From Daucus carota subsp. sativus (Eukaryota; Streptophyta; Magnoliopsida; Apiales; Apiaceae): 64,000 nucleotides of DNA. Shown one piece after another: positions 55,828-64,000 of this stretch. Location of the stretch: positions 22,476,545-22,540,544 of the forward strand of contig NC_030386.2 of the NCBI RefSeq assembly GCF_001625215.2. Direction: 5' to 3'. The notes under the pieces are model-generated. The model did no database searches. It worked only from the letters and a program-made list of their open reading frames with translations, and had not been told where the DNA came from. Position numbers and translations under genes: made by a program. Each line of letters begins with the position of its first letter. Within the stretch, counting starts at the first letter, position 1.

Positions 55828-56350
55828 GCCATATCCTGTGTTGTGGTATGATATAGTTTGGTGCTCCTTTCGAGTTCCCAAATTCACTCGATGTTTGGGT
55901 TCGTTTTTCAAGGTAAATTGCTTACGAATGATCCAATGATCATCTCTTTTTCAACTGTGCAGTTTTTACTCAAGTTATTCATGGCTGAAGTATTTCGCCT
56001 TCTGGGGATTGGTTGTCCAGTTCTGTTTTTTTGATAAAGTTCATGATGTCTCGAAGCAAATTAGGAAATTCATTATATATGTGCTATTATCTTTTATATT
56101 TAAAAAGAAAAGAACAGCAAACGCATTCTACAAAAATCAAGCTTTATTATTGACCAAAATAAAAAAAAGCAGTTGATGAAGCAGTTCTTTAGTTAAGTTT
56201 ATTAAATCTTAACAATAAAATAATTTCTTAGTTGAACAAATACAAACAACAAAATATAATTATTGATATTTTTGTTTTACGAAGAGAACTGAAGACTGGG
56301 GGTCTGGGATGCTAAAATTTTAATGCTAGATGACTCCTAAATATCAATCG
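55828..56350. other. Intergenic, no gene seen
   Basis: AT-rich intergenic DNA. Confidence 0.4.
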
Positions 56351-56610
56351 CTCCTTCCGTCCCATTTTACATGTTCATTTTGCTTTTCGAGAAGTCTAAC
56401 TGACTAATTTTTGACTAAATATTATAAATTATCCATTCATTATTTTTAAAATCTGAAAGCTGCATAATAAAATAGACTAAATATATTTTCTAATGATATA
56501 TTTTTTTTATTATTTTTCACAATTATATAATACATATAAATTTCAGTCAAAATATAATCAATTTGACTGGTCAACAGTCAAACTGAACATGTAAAAAGGG
56601 ACGGAAGGAG
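56351..56610. mobile_element. Stowaway-type MITE
   Basis: CTCCTTCCGTCCCATTTTACATG and CATGTAAAAAGGGACGGAAGGAG are inverted ends; TA follows on the right. About 260 bp. Same subfamily as 12088-12347. Confidence 0.9.
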
Positions 56611-57551
56611 TATATCATTTAATCCATGATTTAAAAACTCATATGCTCCAGGAATCTTGTTTTAAATGAATAAAATTAAAATCGGAGCTTTGTAATATAC
56701 AACTATGGACGTAAATGTTGTAGACATGTCTAAAGAAAAAAAGTGAGAAAGTAGGCCACATTCAAGTTTTAACCTTAGTTTCTCGACATAGAATAGAATA
56801 ATTGGCTGGTGTGGGAGCATAATCGAATCGTATCAGCACATAATGCTGCCTCAACTACACCGACCCTTGTGCTTTTTTACTTTAACAACGACTTTTAATA
56901 AGCTGTTAAAAGTTTGTTCGTTCACTCCATTTCTAACAGAGTCGATCAACCGAACTCGTCATCAAGAAATTATGAACATCTCTATCACATTTCTGGGACA
57001 GGATATGTATGAAAATTGTGGATACTTCACGAAAAATACCTAAAAATATGTAACTACGTGAATCAGAAATTGACTGTGAATGCCAATTTCTGACGTGGAA
57101 AACAGGAAAACAATAATATATAATGTATTTTCAATTTTGCATTATGAAAAGTAGTTTTCTATGTGGATAACTACAAGAAGCTTACATGTAAGAAATTCTA
57201 TGTATATCAAGAAAGATGAAGTTCTCGTCATTCCTATATCGTCCCGTAACCACTTTTTCTCATTCACGTCTAAAATTGCAGGAGTTTACCACCATAGTCC
57301 ATAGCCCAAGTAAATTTAACAAAAAGTTTACGATACATATACATAGGGGCCTCCTTTTTCGGGTTTTTTAAGATAAGTTAATTTAATGCTGAAAAGACAT
57401 GTAATATTTAAAAAAATCGATTTAGAAAAAATATAAAACAAATCATATCGCTTATTAATTTCATACATGTCCGGCCATGAAGCCGCACTGAAGCCTTAAT
57501 CTAGCGCGACGATATCTCTACTTTAAGTTGACGAATCTTTCTCGAAGAATT
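56611..57551. other. Intergenic, no gene seen
   Basis: Short open frames only, none with a domain. Confidence 0.4.
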
Positions 57552-57950
57552 AGAGCATCTCCAACAGCATTGGTTATAATCGTTGGTTAAATTGGACCTG
57601 TAAGACATTATGTAAAATTTGCTGAACTTGTTAGACATTTTGCTTCAATGGTACTAACTATATTGGTTGGTTATAATTTAAAAATAGTATGTTATTAATA
57701 TTTTAAATTGTTAAAATAGAATATATCAGTTCAATATGGTAATAAATGATGTACAATCTTCCTACGGATTTTCTTACAGACCTGCAGAGGTTCGACAAAT
57801 TTAGCCATCCATTGGAGGTTGGCTAAATTTATAGACAACAGCTGATCATGGTTGGAGTTGAGTTTCTGGAGCTGTTGGCTAAATCTTTTTATTTTAAGTA
57901 TGCCAACTCATCTTTTAGCCAAGGGCTTTAGATGGTTGGAGATGATCTTA
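57552..57950. mobile_element. MITE with AGAGCATCTCCAACAGC end, full copy
   Basis: Left AGAGCATCTCCAACAGCATTGG and right TTTAGATGGTTGGAGATGATCTT are imperfect inverted ends. This is the full-length relative of the truncated copy in the leader of PAH-like copy 4 (17470-17796). Non-coding. Confidence 0.8.
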
Positions 57951-58890
57951 CAACCATAACTAGTTTAATCTATTACATAATTACAATCTCATACAAATAT
58001 ATTGAAAATCTAGCCGATCTAACGTTCTAAATATTGAATCACATCAAAACATATAAAAAATACACCAAGCTCTCATAAAAAAACAACAAATAAAATCAAA
58101 TAAATTGGGAACAAAACTTAACTATAAAAGATTTAATTAAACAAATAAAATAATCGGAGAAGATGAAAATTCTTATTTGGAAATAAATATTATTGAAAAA
58201 GAAGAACTGAAAAAAGAAAATAAATGATTTGGGCCTTTTGATCACTGGGAAAGAAGAGGAGGCCGAGAAATTTTTTAAGGATTTCTTGGGGTTATTTATT
58301 CAAATTATAGATAATATTCTTTTATTAAAATTGCTTATTTGTTCACAATAATTTAATTGTTGATTACTTTTTCAAATAATTGAGTTTTGAGAATATATTA
58401 TCATGAAATAAAATCCCTGGATAATAAATTAAAATTTATTTTAGAGCCAGGGGCGAGTCACAACATTATTTTGCGGGGAAACTAACACGTCACACTCACT
58501 CACACCTTAGCTTCCGTATCATCGCTTCAATAAAGTTTGTTGTTTTCACACATATACACACATGTTCTGAACTGTATGTATATGCCTCTCCTTACAATAA
58601 TAATCCATCCTCTCTCTCTCTCTCTCCCAAACCCATACGCTTATCTGAGTTATCACATACTGCTATCTCACTTCCTATATTAACACTCACCGCCATACTG
58701 CAATCTCTCTCCCTCTCTCAACTGCAATCTCTCTCTGAGCTGCTCTCTTCCTCTCTCTCTCTCTGAACTGCAATCTCTCTCTCAGTTAAGATACTTCTTA
58801 CTGCTAAACTGCACGGAAATCAAAGATATGAAGGATTTTGAGCTGTTTTATCTCTAGTTGCACAGTTTAATTAGCTGAAAATAAAGTGAA
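57951..58890 (+). promoter_or_regulatory. Upstream region and CT-rich leader of the DUF21 gene
   Basis: 57951-58550 is AT-rich. 58560-58890 is CT-rich with CTCTCTCT runs (58612-58625, 58752-58762) and a repeated CTGCAATCTCTCTC motif, probably the transcribed leader. No upstream TATA box is clear. Confidence 0.45.
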
Positions 58891-61800
58891 ATGGCGGTGG
58901 AATATAGGTGTTGCGAGACAGGCTTTTTTGTACATATAGGAATAGTAGTGGTTTTAGTTTGCTTTGCTGGTATGATGTCTGGACTCACGCTAGGTCTCAT
59001 GTCTATGAGTCTCGTTGATCTCGAAGTTCTCGCCAAGTCTGGGACTCCTACTGATCGCATACACGCCGGTACTATCTCACTTCGATATACTCTTTTTTTA
59101 ATCTCGATAAATGATTAAATTTCTCCGATCGAGTTTTAATAGTAGCTCGAGTGCCTGTTTAGGAATTTATATTTCTGGTGAATTTTGGATGCAATTAATG
59201 AAATTGTGGACTGTGGTCCTTGTGGACATGTGTGTCTAATTATGGATATATGCTGTATGTGTATTTATTTAATTTTATTAATGCTGTCTAGCTTGAATGT
59301 CATGTTGTGGCTCTTGTAGAAATTGTCATAAAAGTGTTTAGGTGTGTTCGTTCCTCTTAATCGAGGAAGACATGGTTTAATATTCTACAGAATCATGCTA
59401 TTATATATATAGCAGTTTTATGAGCACAGATGATTTTTTTAGTAAATAACTCTAGATTAGTCGAAGATCTACACAAGTATGTTTGTTATCTTTGATGGTG
59501 TGCAAACGGAGCTTCTGGAGTTCGGAATGAACATTGTGCAAATAGAGTTTTGATATCTTGGTGTATTGCTGGAATTTTCGGTGGTTGCTTAGCTGTTAAT
59601 ACTACTATATGAATAAGTTGTCTTAAGCCCCTGCACAGATAGTTTTTTCTTTTTAAAGAATTGAGTTTGGATGAGAATGTTTTACTCTGGTCTGTCACAC
59701 TGGAATGGACTTAATAGTGCCATAAGTTTTCCTTTCGATCCTCATGGAATAGATATATAGCTGGTCATTACTATGTGGAAACTATGAGGGAAGGATGGGT
59801 ACTCAGTGAAGTGAGAGTCAAAATGTTAGGTCACTTTTTTATACATTTATGCATTATCTTGTGTACATTAGTGACTCGTTAATGAGTAGTGACACATGCA
59901 AGATAATTTTTTATTCTTAATATACTGAATGAGACACTCTTAATGCTCTTGTATTATGACATTAATAATTTAATATGTTCAACAGCAAAGATTTTACCAG
60001 TTGTCAGAAATCAGCATTTATTGCTATGCACCTTGCTTATCTGCAATGCTGCTGCTATGGAGGTATTTTTTGTTGTGACATAATAACAGAACCTATACCA
60101 TGTATTATAGTGGAGAATCTTAATCAAGTTACATTCCTCGTCAGGCACTTCCTATTTTTCTGGATGGTCTTGTAACAGCTTGGGGTGCCATCTTGATTTC
60201 AGTGACATTGATACTCCTTTTTGGTGAGGTAAGATATTCGTATCTAAGTTTAAAACAACGATTTGGACAGTGGACACCAGCCCAAACTGATCAACATTGG
60301 CTGTAGCCAACTCTGCATATGCAGTTGTCTTTCGTTATGTGTCACACAATCTGCTGCAATAATTTATGTTTATGAATTAGCAGTGTTCATATATTTTATT
60401 ATAGTGCCTTGACCTGCCTATATAAACTAGATATACTTGTGGACGCTAGCAATGAAAAATTATTTGGTGATATTAAACATTTGGCCTACCATATGCAGAT
60501 CATACCGCAATCTGTTTGTTCAAGATATGGACTGGCTATCGGTGCAGCTGTGGCACCATTTGTTCGAGTTCTTGTTTGCATTTGTTTTCCTGTTGCATAT
60601 CCAATTAGCAAGGTGAGACAAACTTCTTTAGTCTATACTCTATAGTTAAAATACTATGTTACCAAATTATCTGCATCTAAATTTGTGCTAATATACAGCT
60701 ATTGGACTACCTCCTTGGACACGGGCATGTTGCTCTCTTCCGTAGAGCTGAGTTAAAAACCCTGGTTGATTTGCATGGTAACGAGGTATAAAATTAGTGG
60801 CTCTTTCTTGAAGTTGCTGCTTTTTATCTTACTTCATGGTGTGAAAAGTGGTCTCAGTTAAAAATTTTCTTCCTTCTCCAATATCTACCCACAATATTAG
60901 TATAATTTATTTTGGCACTGCTATTGGTGCTTGCAATTCAATATATATTGGCCTAAGTTTCTTGTGAATATTAACTTCATTTTTTAATTTTTTTTGTGCC
61001 TCATTTGAACCTGAGCATGGTTCTGAATTTGCAATGTTATGGCTCTTTCTATTAATGACTAGGCAGGAAAAGGCGGAGAACTTACACACGATGAAACGAC
61101 AATTATTGCCGGAGCACTAGAACTCAGTGAGAAAACTGCTAGCGATGCCATGACTCCTATATCTGACACATTTGCAATTGATATTAATGCCAGGCTTGAC
61201 AGGTACCACATATTCTCTCCACTTTTGAGAGAATATTATTTGACATTCTTTTTTTCACTATTGACTTTACTTTATGTCCTTCAACCACTTAGGGAATTGA
61301 TGAATTTGATTTTGGAGAAAGGCCATAGCAGAGTGCCAGTCTACTATGAGCAACCAACAAATATAATTGGACTTATACTGGTATATGCCCTTTACTCTTC
61401 TGTTACATTATGGAATTATTCTGCTCAAAGTTTCATCTTATCCGGTGTTGACGTAAATTTATTTCCTGGTACCTTCTATAAATAATGAAAGACAACAGAA
61501 ACTTTTTAACATTCATTTTGAGACAGCTAGACGTATGTTTAATCATCCTTCTCCTATCCACATCTTTTACAATTGATAGCTGGTTGACCTTGGGTTCCAA
61601 CTCAATCTGGTTGTATTTTGTAGCATGGATGGAATTTGTGAAGTTAGTTTGCGTTTGGATTTACTTTATGTGTTGTAAGGAGTTCATGAAAAATATTGAA
61701 ACGTGAATGAGGAAAATAGAATAGCTGTAGCATGGGGTTGGTAATTTTTACAGAGCAAGTATCGTGTCTTTTCGTAGTCAATAAACGTGTGCAAGTCACC

Positions 61801-62891
61801 GTATACATGTAATGTATAGACCTTCCGTAGTTCATAAGTTAATTGTACGTGGAGCTGCATGAGGAAAGGAGTTGATTGAGAGGTTTTTATGTGTAGAGTT
61901 GATGTTACTGATCTTGCTCCAGTGTTCCTGCATCGATTATGGATATGCATTAGAGTAATATCATTAAATAGATGGATGCCAGTTCAAACTTTTTAGCATC
62001 ATTCAGAGTTCTACGAGCACTAATTCAACTATGTAGTTCGTGTCTTCCTAGAGTGGTGTTACAGTTCTGTTTCAGGTTTAGTATTTTATTTCAAATATTG
62101 ATTATAGGCAAAGAACTTGCTGACTATACATCCCGAAGACAAAGTACCTGTGAAGAATGTTACCATCCGCAGGATCCCAAGGCAATTTTCTCATCAAAAA
62201 TTTTTATCCCATCAAAATCCTTCTTTTTTGATCTGTTTTATTTGTAACTTCTATATTAGCTTACACTTAACTTCTTCTACATATTCTAGGGTTCCAGAGA
62301 CCTTACCACTATATGACATTCTGAATGAGTTCCAGAAAGGTCACAGCCACATGGCTGTTGTTGTAAGACAGTGTGTCAAGGCAGAGAGTTATGCTGTAAA
62401 TGAAAGCCCTACTAACAGTAAGATTTGGACTGCAGAGAATTGCTTTCACATATTTTGTTAAAGTATTTAACTAACTTTGATAGATTCTGCACATTGTTCC
62501 AGTGAAGGATGTGAAAATAGATGTTGATGGTGAGAAACCGCCTTTAGAAAAAAGTTTGAAGACAAAAAGATCACTCCAGAAATGGAAGAGTTTCCCGAAC
62601 AGCGGAAACAATTCATTCAAGGGGAGCAGAAGCAAGAAGTGGACAAAGGACATGTACTGTGACATCTTGCAAATAGATGGAAGCCCACTACCGAAACTTC
62701 CTGAAGAAGAAGAAGCTGTTGGCATAATTACAATGGAAGACGTAATTGAAGAGCTTTTACAGGTAATATTACACCCGTGTTCTATTCAGTATTTTAAGAA
62801 TATCATAGTTTCTGTCGGGATCAGTGCAATTATTTCTGTCATGCAGGAGGAGATTTTTGACGAGACAGATCATCATTTCGAAGATTCATGA
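58891..62891 (+). CDS. DUF21/CBS-domain (CNNM-like) membrane protein, eleven exons
   Basis: Exons by frame and splice site: 58891-59068, 59986-60062, 60145-60228, 60499-60612, 60699-60785, 61063-61202, 61293-61380, 62108-62181, 62290-62417, 62503-62762 and 62847-62891, coding 424 residues. The DUF21 part has membrane segments ([21 protein letters not shown], then [14 protein letters not shown] and [19 protein letters not shown]). The CBS pair follows: [71 protein letters not shown], interrupted by a basic linker, then [24 protein letters not shown]. Relatives of CNNM/CorC are linked to magnesium or other ion transport; in plants this is not settled. It matches At2g14520 closely from memory. 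Intron 8 begins with GC; the rest are GT-AG. Confidence 0.92.
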
Positions 62892-64000
62892 CATTTTATT
62901 GGCTGATGTAATTGTATAAGTTTGTGTTTCTACTCCCACTTGAGGCTTATATAGAGTTAGTACTTGTAACATGAGCTTATCTGGAATTACTGGGAAAAGG
63001 AGTGCTGAGACCAGACAATTATCTATAAGCATTTCTGTCTAAACTTTTGTGCTCCAGAATTTACCGAAGTTTAAAGTTGATATACAACTAGAACACTCAA
63101 TTTGCTAAACCCCTGAAAATACTCGTGTGATTCCAACAGTGTATATTACACGTTCAATTTTTTTTGTTCGGACTAGAGGCGCCTAATTTGCGTCCCTAAA
63201 AACTTCGAAAGGTTTATATAAGACCGAATAAAAACCTGAAAAGGCTGGTTTATGGTTAATGAACTAGTATTTGGACAAGCATTTGAATACAGTATTACCT
63301 ACCAGCCAAATTTAAAATAACTCTCATTTCTGCCTGACATCCAAACTCAAAAAAAGCAGGATTTCATTTAACAGTTGGTAACTTGGGAGAGATTTCTTAT
63401 TTAAAATTGCTGTTTGTTGCCTTTGCAGCAGCGGAGAGAACACGACAAAAGACAAAAAAAAACTACATATTGGTGACACTCCATTGGTAAAAAATACATG
63501 GGAAAGCTGCTGCTACGGCTTCTAAATCTGATTAGATCTTTCTATAAACTCTTTGATTGTATGCTTTAGTACAACTGCAACTACAACATACCTGGTTTTC
63601 GGAAAGCTAAAGAATGTTACCCATGTAGGAACTGCAGAATTAATCAAAGTATGTTAATCAATGATCAAACACATGAAAGTACTATGTAAAACCAAAGACA
63701 CAATTACTACATGCAATCAAGTAAATACAATCAAGTAGCCATAATGAAGTAGTCTGTAATAACCAAACACACAAACATCATAGTTTCCAAACATCAGCAC
63801 TCAACTACTACATAAAATCAAGTGGGTTTAATCAAGGTATCATAAGATGATATGAATCAAAAACCCTTTTCACCAAGAAATCAAAATATGATGATAGGGT
63901 TTGTAACTAACTATGTTAACCACCTATCTAGTACCAATAACTTCCTATATCTAATTATACCAAGAGTAAGGGGCATCAACATTGATCAAGCAGCAATCCC
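62892..64000. other. 3' flank of the DUF21 gene and intergenic sequence
   Basis: 62892 to about 63100 is probably the 3' UTR. The rest to the window edge has no supported gene or element. Confidence 0.5.

Noticed and set aside
60907..61089. Small open frames in introns of the DUF21 and TBL genes
   Set aside because: They lie in introns or cross splice sites and show no domain.

Overview
The window looks like nuclear DNA of a eudicot plant. It is AT-rich, its genes have GT-AG introns (one GC-AG), the protein families are plant-specific (type I MADS, DUF4408/DUF761, DUF1005, PR-1, TBL), and Stowaway, hAT and other small DNA transposons are dense. I cannot name the species.

Layout. 1-3 kb: an intronless type I MADS-box gene and a collapsed S-domain receptor kinase. 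6-24.4 kb: a tandem array. It holds one intact DUF4408/DUF761 gene (+), one decayed copy and two relics of it, and six intact small genes on the - strand. The six encode 177-191 residue proteins that I read, by fold-level pattern only, as two SIN3-type paired amphipathic helix (PAH) repeats plus a variable Gly/Pro tail. Each copy carries its own GA/CT-rich leader, TATA box and upstream AACGG element, so whole transcription units were copied. 24.4-29.5 kb: AT-rich intergenic DNA. 29.5-35.6 kb: a two-exon DUF1005 gene (+) and, convergent to it, a signal-anchor acidic protein gene (-) with an intron in its 5' UTR. 36-43.3 kb: repeats, including a 1.47 kb inverted-repeat element, a 770 bp hAT element with perfect 8 bp target duplication, a Helitron-like end and an oleosin pseudogene. 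43.8-46.5 kb: two PR-1 genes (-), one normal and one with an abnormal hydrophobic C-terminus. 47.2-51.7 kb: a six-exon TBL O-acetyltransferase-like gene (-). 51.8-58.6 kb: nested transposons. 58.9-62.9 kb: an eleven-exon DUF21/CBS (CNNM-like) gene (+), then intergenic DNA to the end.

How the genes relate. The PR-1 pair, TBL gene and DUF21/CBS gene match, from memory, a gene neighbourhood on Arabidopsis chromosome 2 (At2g14520 DUF21, At2g14530 TBL13, At2g14580 PRB1, At2g14610 PR1), which suggests old microsynteny. The PAH-like array is the most unusual content. If the fold reading is right, these are free-standing PAH modules that could bind SIN3 partners or transcription factors without the co-repressor scaffold, much like the small PAH-only gene clusters of Arabidopsis chromosome 1. 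All exon structures are worked out by eye from splice sites and reading frame.
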